Assembly (NCBI GenBank): GCA_049700455.1
Contig: JBNAVJ010000004.1
Span: 71,740 to 135,739 of the forward strand
Direction: 5' to 3'
Origin: JBNAVJ01 sp049700455
GTDB lineage: Bacteria > Bacteroidota > Ignavibacteria > Tepidaquicellales > Tepidaquicellaceae
Length of the DNA: 64,000 nt
Both the position numbers and the translations under genes were made by a program. The notes under the pieces are model-generated. The model did not search any database. It was not told the origin of the DNA and saw only the letters and a list, made by a program, of their open reading frames with translations. Positions 16,048 to 24,292 of the stretch are shown here, piece by piece. Every line of letters begins with the position of its first letter. The stretch's first letter is position 1.

Positions 16048-19029
16048 ATGCTTTTCAAAAAGAGTTCAGAAAAATTGTTATTAACAAACCGCTTTCAAAA
16101 TTTTCAGGAGTTGATGAAAAAGCGTATCAGTGAGGTGTTGCTGGTATCGAGTCCTTATGATTTATTTTTATTTGAAGAAGATGGCAGGTTATATGAACAA
16201 ATTCGGGATGAATATCAAGGGCTTCATCTCAGCCATTCGCCTGAATTTTCAAGGGCTTCAACAGCAAAGGACGCAATAGATTTAATCAAAGAGAATAATT
16301 ATGATTTAATAATTACCACTCTTCACATTGAGGACCGACTTCCAATTAAGTTTGCTGAGGAAGTCAAAAGCCTTAAGCCTGATTTACCTATGGTGCTCCT
16401 TGCATATGACAGCAGGGAATTACATAATCTTATGTTAAAATATGACACTTCGTTTTTTGATAAGATATTTATCTGGCTTGGTGATTATAGATTAATAGTC
16501 GCAATTATTAAACATCTTGAGGATAAGATGAATGTTGAACATGATACTGAAATTATTGGTGTTCAATCTATCATTGTTATTGAGGATAATATCAGACATT
16601 ATTCTGCATTTCTTCCGCTTGTATATACAGAAATTATTCAACAGTCCAAGAGATTGATAAATGAAGGAATAAATCCCTCCCATAGATATCTGCGGATGCG
16701 TGCAAGGCCCAAAATCCTATTGTGCAACACTTTCGAAGAGGCTCTTAACTATTTTAATAAATATGAAGAGAACATTTTAGGTGTAATTTCCGACATTGAT
16801 TTTATGCATTCAGGCGTACAGGACCCGGAAGCTGGTTTTCAATTTGTTAAAGAAGTTAAAAAGCGATACTCTGATATCCCTATTATTCTGCAGTCTTCTG
16901 ATATCAGAAACCGGGAAAGAGCTTATAAGGTGGGAGCATCTTTTCTTTTAAAAGAATCACCAACCTTACTGGATGACCTTAGAAAATTAATTGTAACACA
17001 TTTCCATTTTGGGGATTTTATTTTTCGCCTTCCTGATGGGAACGAAGTTGCCAGAGCCACTAACTTGATTGAACTTGAGAAGCAACTTGAGAGAGTTCCC
17101 ATCGAGTCTATAGTTTACCATGGAGAACGAAACCACTTTTCAAATTGGCTTAAAGCAAGAACGGAGTTTTTTCTTGCTGAAGAATTAAGACCACAGCGTG
17201 TTTCGGAATTCAAAACCCGTGAAGAGGTGAGAAATCATCTCATTAATTCTATAAAAAATTATCGTATAAAACGTCAACGTGGAATTATTACTGATTTTTC
17301 TAAAAATACATTTGACCCCGAAAATAGCTTTACAAGAATAGGCGGTGGCTCAATAGGAGGGAAAGCCAGAGGATTGAGTTTTCTAAATTCTATGCTTACA
17401 AATTTTGAAATAACAGATAGTTTTGCAGGCGTCAAAATCACTGTACCGCCTGCGGTTGTAATTGGAACAGATGTTTTTGACCAGTTCCTTGAAGATAATA
17501 AGCTAAGAAATTTTGCTTTGAATTCGAATGATGATAACTCGCTTAAAAGGACTTTTCTTGAGGCTAAAAAATTCCCCTCTGAAATATTGAAGGCTCTAAA
17601 AGAGCTCCTTGACATTTTCCGAATCCCTTTATCTGTAAGATCATCAAGTTTGCTTGAAGATTCGCTTTACCATCCTTTTGCTGGTGTTTATGAAACTTAT
17701 ATGATTCCTAATAATCACCCGGAAAAGAAAATCAGGCTTGAGGATCTTCTTGATGCAATAAAACTTGTTTATGCTTCAACGTTTTACAATAATTCGAAAA
17801 GTTACATCCGAATGACAAATTTCCGATTGGAAGAGGAAAAAATGGCAGTTATAATTCAAAAAATGGTGGGGCATAAACATCATAACAGATTTTATCCGGA
17901 CTTTGCCGGCGTTGCTAAAAGTCATAACTTTTACCCTTTAAAACCTCTAAAAGCAAGTGATGGAATAGTTAATATTGCTTTAGGACTTGGACAGATGGTG
18001 GTTGAAGGGGGTAACTGTTATTCATTTTGTCCAAAATACCCTGCAAAAATAATTCATTACCATTCGATAAAAGAAGCTCTGGGGCTTACCCAACGAGAAT
18101 TTTATGGACTTGATCTGGAAACCGGAAAGTTGAAACATAACAAACACTTTCTGCTGAATAATCAATTTACTAAAAAATTTAACCTTTCTGCAGCAGAAGC
18201 AGATGGAGTCCTGAAAAATATAGCTTCAACTTATCTGGCAGATGAAAATAAAATTGTTGATGGTATTTCCGAACCAGGACCGAGAATTGTAAATTTTGCT
18301 CCCATTTTGAAAAATAATGTGTTTCCTGCTGCTGAAATTCTGAATTTGTTACTTGAACTTTGTAGCTGGGGAATGGCATCACCTGTGGAGATAGAATTTG
18401 CGGTTAAAATATCAAACGATGATATTTCTGATTTCGGGGTACTTCAAATGAGACCTCTGGTAGTGAATCAGGAGGCAATAGAATTTGATTTTACTACGGT
18501 TGACCAATCCAGTATCCTCTGTAAAAGTACAGAAATCCTTGGTTATGGAATGATAAACGATATTTATGATATAGTTTTTGTTTCCCCTGAAAAATTTCGT
18601 CGGACGGATACCCACCTAATTGCTAATGAAATCAATTCCTTAAATACTCGATTACTTAATGAAGGCAGAAATTATCTGCTGATTGGAATTGGTCGCTGGG
18701 GGAGTAGTGACCCCTGGCTCGGGATTCCTGTCAACTGGTCCCAAATATGTGGGGCTAAAGCAATAGTAGAAACTACACAAAGCGATATTTTTATTGAACC
18801 TTCGCAGGGTTCACACTTTTTCCAGAACCTGACCTCCTTTTCTATTGCATATCTTACCGTTGGTAACCCCCGTAAGGACTTTATTGACTGGAAATGGCTG
18901 GAATCATATCCCGATGTTGAAAGGGGTAATTATGTCTCTCACATTAGATTAGTTGCTCCTCTTCGGATTATCATTAATGGTCACGATAACATTGGGGTAA
19001 TTCTCAAACCAGACAGGAATAGAAAATAA
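16048..19029 (+). CDS. tandem receiver-like domains fused to a PPDK N-terminal (PEP/pyruvate-binding) ATP-grasp domain
   Basis: 993 residues. Region 28-165 and region 170-315 both look like response-regulator receiver folds. The second has an acidic DID at 249-251 where the phospho-accepting Asp belongs and a Lys303 in the usual position; the first seems degenerate. From about 430 a PPDK/PEP-synthase nucleotide-binding domain follows: GGGSIGGKARGL (432-443), PLSVRSSSLLED (527-537), EIEFAV (781-786) and QMRPL (800-804). The phosphohistidine swivel domain (TCHA motif) and the PEP/pyruvate barrel are missing, so a complete PEP synthase reaction is not possible. A conserved-looking tail, GIGRWGSSDPWLGIPV (880-895), ends the protein. 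It is probably a signalling or kinase-like protein; the true activity is unknown. Confidence 0.78.
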   Translation: MLFKKSSEKLLLTNRFQNFQELMKKRISEVLLVSSPYDLFLFEEDGRLYEQIRDEYQGLHLSHSPEFSRASTAKDAIDLIKENNYDLIITTLHIEDRLPIKFAEEVKSLKPDLPMVLLAYDSRELHNLMLKYDTSFFDKIFIWLGDYRLIVAIIKHLEDKMNVEHDTEIIGVQSIIVIEDNIRHYSAFLPLVYTEIIQQSKRLINEGINPSHRYLRMRARPKILLCNTFEEALNYFNKYEENILGVISDIDFMHSGVQDPEAGFQFVKEVKKRYSDIPIILQSSDIRNRERAYKVGASFLLKESPTLLDDLRKLIVTHFHFGDFIFRLPDGNEVARATNLIELEKQLERVPIESIVYHGERNHFSNWLKARTEFFLAEELRPQRVSEFKTREEVRNHLINSIKNYRIKRQRGIITDFSKNTFDPENSFTRIGGGSIGGKARGLSFLNSMLTNFEITDSFAGVKITVPPAVVIGTDVFDQFLEDNKLRNFALNSNDDNSLKRTFLEAKKFPSEILKALKELLDIFRIPLSVRSSSLLEDSLYHPFAGVYETYMIPNNHPEKKIRLEDLLDAIKLVYASTFYNNSKSYIRMTNFRLEEEKMAVIIQKMVGHKHHNRFYPDFAGVAKSHNFYPLKPLKASDGIVNIALGLGQMVVEGGNCYSFCPKYPAKIIHYHSIKEALGLTQREFYGLDLETGKLKHNKHFLLNNQFTKKFNLSAAEADGVLKNIASTYLADENKIVDGISEPGPRIVNFAPILKNNVFPAAEILNLLLELCSWGMASPVEIEFAVKISNDDISDFGVLQMRPLVVNQEAIEFDFTTVDQSSILCKSTEILGYGMINDIYDIVFVSPEKFRRTDTHLIANEINSLNTRLLNEGRNYLLIGIGRWGSSDPWLGIPVNWSQICGAKAIVETTQSDIFIEPSQGSHFFQNLTSFSIAYLTVGNPRKDFIDWKWLESYPDVERGNYVSHIRLVAPLRIIINGHDNIGVILKPDRNRK

Positions 19030-19395
19030 TATCATATAAAAGAAATTTTCTACACTATAAATATAAATATATATTTTTATAATATTTTAATATTCACACC
19101 CCAATATGAGTGTTTCATATTGAGATAAAAATTTTTTCTTCTATAAATAGAAATAATTTGCAATTATTTACCTTCTTTGATGTTTAAATTATTGTTTTTA
19201 CAGTATTAGATTTTCATAGTTCTTATTATTATAGCCCAAAATTTTTTTAATTTTTTCACTTGACAGTATATATCATTTTTTTTAATTTGAAGATTATGTT
19301 TTTTGTTCTTTAACAAAATGCGTCAACTAATTGACTTACAAATTGATGCGACGCAGGTTTAAAAACAGTTTTGATAAATTAAACAGGAGTAAGTA
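19030..19395. other. long AT-rich intergenic region upstream of rlpA
   Basis: 366 bases of extreme AT richness without a credible gene. It should carry the terminator of the receiver/PPDK gene and the rlpA promoter, but neither could be fixed by eye. The one ordered element is an imperfect hairpin at 19319-19355, listed separately. Confidence 0.5.
19319..19355. promoter_or_regulatory. imperfect hairpin in the rlpA leader
   Basis: TGCGT...ACGCA outer arms and AATT...AATT inner arms, joined by short CA/TG and C-G pairs with small bulges, fold around an eight-base loop. No T-run follows, so it is not a terminator. It lies 41 bases before the rlpA start, within the likely mRNA leader or an operator position. 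Confidence 0.35.
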
Positions 19396-20301
19396 TTGTT
19401 GACAACATTGAAGTTAATGTGGATAGCGATATTCGCATTAATCTTTGTAACTCCAATTAGTAAAACGCTGATGGCTCAGACCGAAGATGAGCAGTTTGTT
19501 TTCCATTCCGAAGGCACTGCTTCCTGGTATGGACCTGGTTTTCATGGACGGAAGACTGCTAATGGTGAAAGGTTTGATACCTACGACTATACGGCAGCTC
19601 ACAAAACTCTTCCGTTTAACACCTATGTTAGGGTGACTAACCTGGAAAATGGAAAATCTACAATAGTTAGAATTAATGATAGAGGTCCTTATTCAAGTGG
19701 AAGGATTATTGACCTTTCCTATGCTGCAAAGCAGGAAATTGGGATGAGCGGGCTGGCACGAGTCAGGCTTGAAATTGTGCAATCTCCTGAATCTGATAAC
19801 ATTGAAAAGCCTTATTATTCTCTTTTTGAAGATGTCCTGCCAGGTGCGTTCCACATTTACGCCGAATATAACAAGAATGAATATAAAGCGGGCGGAATTA
19901 GGAACGTATTTCAGGATAACTTAAATTTATTTTCGAACACCTTCAAAAAGATTAGCCTAAAAGTTTTCCCGCTAAAAACTCAGGACCTTGAAAATTCGAC
20001 CTATCCTGGCTTTGAGAACACTGATGAACTGTTTTATATTGATGTGACAGATGTGTTTAAGCAACAGGAAGGCTTTATGATTGAGATTATGGTTCCTGAG
20101 CCAGAAGTGGATATAGAATCACTAATTGGAGAAGTTGAGTCTTTAAAAATTAGTAAACCTGTATACTTACTGGAAATACTGAAAGAAGACTCTTCTAGTT
20201 TTAAGGTATTGGTTGGGACTTATGCAAATGAGGAAGAATGCAAAAATGGTATGAAGGTTTTAGAAGATGTAGGTTTAGGGGTAAGATTAGTGAAGATTTA
20301 G
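19396..20301 (+). CDS. rlpA: RlpA-like septal-ring lytic transglycosylase-family protein
   Basis: 301 residues. The start is TTG with a strong AGGAG six bases upstream; an ATG seven codons later is the alternative. A signal peptide ends near LMAQ (residue 28). Residues 38-130 are a double-psi RlpA domain: GTASWYGPGFHGRKTANGERFD, AAHKTLPFNTYVRVTNL and INDRGPYSSGRIIDLSYAA. The tail (about 255-301, VYLLEILKEDSSSFKVLVGTYANEEEC) resembles a SPOR domain, which binds denuded septal glycan. RlpA in Pseudomonas cleaves such glycan. The middle 135-250 is unassigned. A bidirectional terminator separates it from the convergent amidase gene, a likely functional relative. Confidence 0.9.
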   Translation: MLTTLKLMWIAIFALIFVTPISKTLMAQTEDEQFVFHSEGTASWYGPGFHGRKTANGERFDTYDYTAAHKTLPFNTYVRVTNLENGKSTIVRINDRGPYSSGRIIDLSYAAKQEIGMSGLARVRLEIVQSPESDNIEKPYYSLFEDVLPGAFHIYAEYNKNEYKAGGIRNVFQDNLNLFSNTFKKISLKVFPLKTQDLENSTYPGFENTDELFYIDVTDVFKQQEGFMIEIMVPEPEVDIESLIGEVESLKISKPVYLLEILKEDSSSFKVLVGTYANEEECKNGMKVLEDVGLGVRLVKI

Positions 20302-20304
20302 AAT

Positions 20305-20340
20305 AAAAAAGGCTGTTCGGATTGAGAACAGCCTTTTTTA
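20305..20340. terminator. bidirectional rho-independent terminator
   Basis: Arms ggctgttc (20311-20318) and gaacagcc (20326-20333) with a seven-base loop, flanked by A6 and T6, serve both the rlpA transcript (plus) and the amidase transcript (minus), whose genes converge here. Confidence 0.93.
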
Positions 20341-21117
20341 TTTGTTCTCAAATTCATAGTCCATTTTATAATAACGCAGTGCTTTATATATTGAATAGGC
20401 AATTTCAGATTGACCTTTTTCTGATTTAAGGTAGGCTTCGTCATTTTTGTTTGATAGGTATCCACATTCAACCAGCACTGAAGGCATTGATGCTCCATAA
20501 AGTACATAAAACTCCTGTTGTAATATTCCCCGACTTTCTAAAGGGGTATCACGGCTTAGGATAGAATTAAGTATAGTAGCAAATCGAGTAGCATAAACAC
20601 TAAATGAACTCTGAAAAAGAGAGCCTATAATTGTTCCAATTTCAGGGAATTTAGGATAATTAATAGTTTTGATAAAAGGACTCTGTTCTATAGCAATTGT
20701 AGTAGCATCATCTTTTTTCTGAGGATCGAGTACATAAATCTCAAAGCCGGATTTATCATTTTCTACGTTTTTGCGTGCATTACAGTGGATACTGATAAAA
20801 AGTTTCCCGTTATTGGAGTTTGCAATTATTCCCCGTTCTTTCAATTCTATAAATTCATCTGTTTCCCTTGTCATTACAATTTTGATATCTTTATAGTTAT
20901 TGCTGATGATTTGTTTGAGTTTGTTTGCAATAGCGAGTACGATGTCTTTTTCTCTGGTGTCGGATATTCCAATAGTTCCTGGATCCTTACCGCCATGTCC
21001 CGCATCAATAACAATTACATCCAGTTTACTGAAGTTGGTTGTATAGGTCTGTGCTAAAGCCTGTATGGTTATGCATAACATACATAAACTGAAACTCAAA
21101 ATTAATTTCCAGCTCAT
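20338..21117 (-). CDS. N-acetylmuramoyl-L-alanine amidase (AmiC/Amidase_3 type)
   Basis: 259 residues from the ATG at 21117; a frame opening at 21183 adds 22 residues but hides the signal peptide (MSWKLILSFSLCMLCITIQALAQ), so the inner start is preferred. The zinc and catalytic motifs of Amidase_3 are intact: VIDAGHGGKDPG, the Glu in DTREKDIVLAIA, the His in FISIHCNA and the Glu in VLVECGYLSN. It removes stem peptides from MurNAc during division, in the periplasm. No AMIN or LysM targeting domain is visible. Such amidases are activated by EnvC-type proteins, and a degenerate one is encoded at 31827-32987. The DNA upstream has runs of T9 and G7. Confidence 0.93.
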   Translation of the reverse strand: MSWKLILSFSLCMLCITIQALAQTYTTNFSKLDVIVIDAGHGGKDPGTIGISDTREKDIVLAIANKLKQIISNNYKDIKIVMTRETDEFIELKERGIIANSNNGKLFISIHCNARKNVENDKSGFEIYVLDPQKKDDATTIAIEQSPFIKTINYPKFPEIGTIIGSLFQSSFSVYATRFATILNSILSRDTPLESRGILQQEFYVLYGASMPSVLVECGYLSNKNDEAYLKSEKGQSEIAYSIYKALRYYKMDYEFENK

Positions 21118-21396
21118 ATTTAAAAATAACCGAAATTCTCCTAATATAAAATCACAATTTTTTTTTGGGGGGGATTTGAACAACAGCGGAGTTTGATTAT
21201 TTTAAAACAAAAGTTCTGGTTTCCAAATGACGGTAGTAGTGATTTGTTTATTCTAAGGTATTAATTCAATTCTAAGGAGATGTATAAGACCAGAAAATTT
21301 TGTAATATAGTTACTTATATAAAAGTTTTTTCATTGTTTCTTGTTTTTCAATAATATAATTTAGTATAAATTAAATCAATTCGGAGGTATAATTTT

Positions 21397-22068
21397 ATGG
21401 ATACTACAACCCAAAGGTCAATGCCCTTGCTTGGTGATAAATTCCCCGAATTAGTAGTACAGACCACACAGGGAGAAAAAGTGCTTCCAAAGGATTTTGA
21501 AGGTAAATGGTTTGTTCTTTTTAGTCACCCAGCTGATTTTACCCCAGTTTGCACCACAGAATTTGTGGCATTTCAGCAGAGGTATGACAGATTTCGGAAA
21601 TTAAACTGTGAACTTATTGGATTAAGTATGGACCAGGTATTTTCGCATATCAAATGGGAAGAATGGATTAGGGAGAAACTTAACGTCAGGATTGAATTTC
21701 CTATAATTGCAGATACAGGAGCTGTAGCCCAGATGCTTGGATTAATTCACCCGGGGAAAGGAACTAACACTGTGCGTGCTGTGTTTGTTGTTGATGATAA
21801 AGGTTTCATTCGTATTATTCTTTATTATCCTCAGGAACTTGGCAGGAATATGGAGGAGATTCTTCGTGTTGTAGAGGCAATGCAAATTTCAGATATTAAT
21901 GGGGTAGCAATGCCTGCTAACTGGCCTAACAACGAGATTATTGGTGATAAAGTAATTATTCCCCCTGCTAAGGATGTTACAACGGCAGAAGAGAGACTAC
22001 AAAAGTCGAAAGCAGGAGAATTCGAATGTTTTGACTGGTGGTTATGTTATAAAAAACTTTCGAAATAA
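21397..22068 (+). CDS. peroxiredoxin, archaeal/Prx6-like three-cysteine type
   Basis: 223 residues. The peroxidatic motif PADFTPVCTTEF has Cys52 and Thr49. The C-terminal CFDWWLC motif has Cys211 and Cys217, as in the long peroxiredoxins known from archaea (PH1217/ApTPx type) and many anaerobes, where the tail cysteines resolve the sulfenic acid. It reduces hydrogen and organic peroxides in the cytoplasm. A very strong GGAGG Shine-Dalgarno lies 11 bases before the ATG, predicting high expression, and TATAAT sits about 40 bases upstream. It is monocistronic. Confidence 0.94.
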   Translation: MDTTTQRSMPLLGDKFPELVVQTTQGEKVLPKDFEGKWFVLFSHPADFTPVCTTEFVAFQQRYDRFRKLNCELIGLSMDQVFSHIKWEEWIREKLNVRIEFPIIADTGAVAQMLGLIHPGKGTNTVRAVFVVDDKGFIRIILYYPQELGRNMEEILRVVEAMQISDINGVAMPANWPNNEIIGDKVIIPPAKDVTTAEERLQKSKAGEFECFDWWLCYKKLSK

Positions 22069-22168
22069 ATCAGGCAGGTTGGTTAATTTACTTGTTCTTA
22101 GTGAGGGGATGTTGGTTTGATTTTTGGGAGAGAGATAATTGAGTTATAGTTTTTGGAAGGGGTTTTTA

Positions 22169-22195
22169 CTCACAATGTCTTTTATGACTTGTGAG
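22169..22195. promoter_or_regulatory. inverted repeat between peroxiredoxin gene and tRNA-Asn
   Basis: CTCACAA (22169-22175) and TTGTGAG (22189-22195) form perfect arms; after one bulged T the inner GTC/GAC extends the stem around a six-base loop. No T-run follows on either strand. It could be a weak terminator of the peroxiredoxin message or an operator site just before the tRNA-Asn promoter. Confidence 0.35.
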
Positions 22196-22223
22196 CGAGA
22201 ACTGTGATGTATGAATTTGTTTA

Positions 22224-22252
22224 TTGACTATTTTTGTTTGATATTATATTTT
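22224..22252 (+). promoter_or_regulatory. promoter of tRNA-Asn
   Basis: TTGACT (22224-22229), close to the -35 consensus, is followed after 17 bases by TATTTT (22247-22252). The expected transcription start lies about five bases before the tRNA. Confidence 0.55.
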
Positions 22253-22264
22253 TGTATTGCTTCT

Positions 22265-22336
22265 TGGAAGATAGCTCAATGGTGGAGCATTCGGCTGTTA
22301 ACCGAAGGGTTGCGGGTTCGAGTCCCGCTCTTCCAG
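22265..22336 (+). tRNA. tRNA-Asn(GTT)
   Basis: Cloverleaf with acceptor tggaaga/tcttcca, D stem gctc/gagc, anticodon loop ctgttaa (GTT), T stem gcggg/cccgc with loop ttcgagt and discriminator G. The 3' CCA is not encoded. Confidence 0.96.
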
Positions 22337-22648
22337 CAAATTTACCTTGTTTCCTCTCCGGTTTAATTGTTTTTCAGACACTCCAAAATGTTGAGGGTTC
22401 TTTTTATGCCTCTGACATTGTATGAATTGGAAATGTTTTTATTATAGACCAGAATATTATAATTTAATCTGATATCTTGTCAAAATATAGGCAGATTAAT
22501 AACACTGATTTTGGATAAGAAATTGATTAAATTAATTGATAACGGGTAGTAATCTGTTTTTTGGAATCTGAGGGAAATTAGGGATGTGTTAAGTGATGGG
22601 TGTTATTAGTGGGTCTTTAATATTGGTACCCTGTAATAAGGGTTTTTT
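22337..22648. other. intergenic region between tRNA-Asn and xseA
   Basis: About 312 bases with no credible gene. Several ATTGAT-like AT stretches occur at 22520-22545. The only ordered element is the terminator-like hairpin that ends flush with the xseA start, listed separately. Confidence 0.45.
22628..22648 (+). terminator. terminator-like hairpin abutting the xseA start codon
   Basis: ACCCT (22628-22632) pairs with AGGGT (22639-22643) around a six-base loop and is followed by a T-run that ends exactly at the xseA ATG. The AAGGG of the second arm could also act as Shine-Dalgarno. It may end tRNA readthrough, or attenuate xseA. The stem is only five pairs, so confidence is limited. Confidence 0.4.
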
Positions 22649-23992
22649 ATGGTAATGTCAGAATTAAAAAATATTGAGCCTATAACGGTTTCCCAGTTGA
22701 CGAGGGATATAAAAATTCTTCTTGAAAATAAATTCAGTTTGCTTCTTGTTATTGGTGAAATTTCAAATTTTAAGAGGCATTCCCAGTCAGGGCACTGCTA
22801 TTTTGTTCTTAAAGATGAAGGGGCAGTTTTAAATGCAACACTCTGGAATCTCAGATATCGGGAATTAAAATTTACACCTCAGGATGGGCAAAGGGTTCTT
22901 GCTCAGGGAAGAATTACAGTCTATGAACCCCGGGGAAACTATCAGTTTGATGTGTTTGGAATGCAACCTTATGGGATAGGTGATCTTCAGCTTGCATTTG
23001 AAGAATTAAAGAATAAACTCCAGAAAGAAGGACTTTTCGAGCAGCGTTTCAAGAAGCCATTACCTGAATTTCCAATGAAAGTGGCTATAATAACTTCAGA
23101 AACTGGTGCTGTGATTAGAGATTTTAAAACCGTTGCAGCAAAGAGATTTCCCATTGCAAAGATATATTTATTACCTGCACGAGTTCAGGGGCCTGGTTCT
23201 GTAGAGGATGTATGCAGAGCACTTGAATTTGCAAATTCTTCTGATTATAACTTTGACCTTATTGTGCTTGCGAGGGGTGGCGGGTCATTAGAAGATTTAT
23301 GGACTTTTAATGAAGAAGCTGTTGCAAGGGCTGTATTTAAATCAAAGATTCCCGTTGTTAGTGCAATAGGACACGAGGTTGATTTTACAATTTGTGATTT
23401 TGTTGCTGACCTGAGAGCACCAACTCCTTCTGCTGCTGCAGAAATAATATTTCCGGATAGAACCGACTTACTTGAAAGAATGAAACGAATTGAGTATAAT
23501 TTGCACTATGATGTTAAAGAGCATATCCGAAGGTTGAAAGATGCTATCACCTCTTTGAGTAAGAATTATTTTTTTAATAAGCCAAGAGATATATTAGTTG
23601 ACTACAAAATCAGACTCGATGATATTTATAAAGACCTGAATGATATGATTAATAATAGATTAGATGAACTTAAAAACATTCTAACAAATTCGGAGCAGTT
23701 CTTGAAGCAATTAAGAATGTCGTGGAGATTCAAGAATTATCATATGGTAATTGAGGAAAGTTCGGATAGATTAAATAGAATAATTACCAATCGTCTGGCA
23801 AGTTTAGCAACATCTGTAGATAGCATTGAAAAAGTGTTCCAGCAAATCAATCCGGAGCTTACACTCAGACGTGGTTACACCTATATCCTTCGTGATGACA
23901 AAACTATCACACGTTCAAAAGAGTTAAGAGTTTCAGACGAAGTGGAGATAGTATTTTACGATGGTAAAAATAAAGCAACAATAAAAAAATAA
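22649..23992 (+). CDS. xseA: exodeoxyribonuclease VII large subunit
   Basis: 447 residues. XseA with several XseB subunits degrades single-stranded DNA to oligonucleotides. The N-terminal OB-fold (VIGEISNFKRHSQSGHCYFVLKDE) is followed by the catalytic core: KVAIITSETGAVIRDFKTVAAKRFP, LIVLARGGGSLEDLWTFNEEAVARA, VVSAIGHEVDFTICDFVADLRAPTPSAAAE. A long helical region (about 270-400) binds XseB. Two in-frame ATGs lie two codons apart (22649 and 22655); either may be used. xseB follows 10 bases later. Confidence 0.97.
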   Translation: MVMSELKNIEPITVSQLTRDIKILLENKFSLLLVIGEISNFKRHSQSGHCYFVLKDEGAVLNATLWNLRYRELKFTPQDGQRVLAQGRITVYEPRGNYQFDVFGMQPYGIGDLQLAFEELKNKLQKEGLFEQRFKKPLPEFPMKVAIITSETGAVIRDFKTVAAKRFPIAKIYLLPARVQGPGSVEDVCRALEFANSSDYNFDLIVLARGGGSLEDLWTFNEEAVARAVFKSKIPVVSAIGHEVDFTICDFVADLRAPTPSAAAEIIFPDRTDLLERMKRIEYNLHYDVKEHIRRLKDAITSLSKNYFFNKPRDILVDYKIRLDDIYKDLNDMINNRLDELKNILTNSEQFLKQLRMSWRFKNYHMVIEESSDRLNRIITNRLASLATSVDSIEKVFQQINPELTLRRGYTYILRDDKTITRSKELRVSDEVEIVFYDGKNKATIKK

Positions 23993-24002
23993 TAATATTG
24001 AA

Positions 24003-24278
24003 ATGTCAAATAATAATAATAATAATCAAGATTCTTTTGAGAAAGCATATTTGAGGCTTCAGGAAATACTTAGAATTCTTGAGACGAAAATAGAAGAAAT
24101 TTCGCTTGACGACTTACTTAAATACTATGAGGAAGGCTTAAGATTGTTGAAGATTTGCAGGGAAAAACTTACAGAAGCCGAACTAAAAATTGAAAAAATT
24201 AGTTTAAATGGAAGTACTGATTCAAACAATTCCTCTTCAAATAAAGGGGACACAGTTGATTCTCTATTTAACCATTAA
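24003..24278 (+). CDS. xseB: exodeoxyribonuclease VII small subunit
   Basis: 91 residues, slightly long because of a polar Asn/Ser-rich tail. The core SFEKAYLRLQEILRILETKIEEISLDDLLKYYEEGLRLLKICREKLTEAELKI is a typical XseB helical hairpin that coats the XseA arm. The start has seven near-consecutive Asn codons (SNNNNNNQD). It lies between xseA and dxs with short gaps, a common operon arrangement. Confidence 0.94.
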   Translation: MSNNNNNNQDSFEKAYLRLQEILRILETKIEEISLDDLLKYYEEGLRLLKICREKLTEAELKIEKISLNGSTDSNNSSSNKGDTVDSLFNH

Positions 24279-24292
24279 TTAGAATAAAAAAA

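Noticed and set aside
22234..22425. 63-codon plus-strand frame
   Set aside because: It runs through the tRNA-Asn gene, so it cannot be a credible protein gene.
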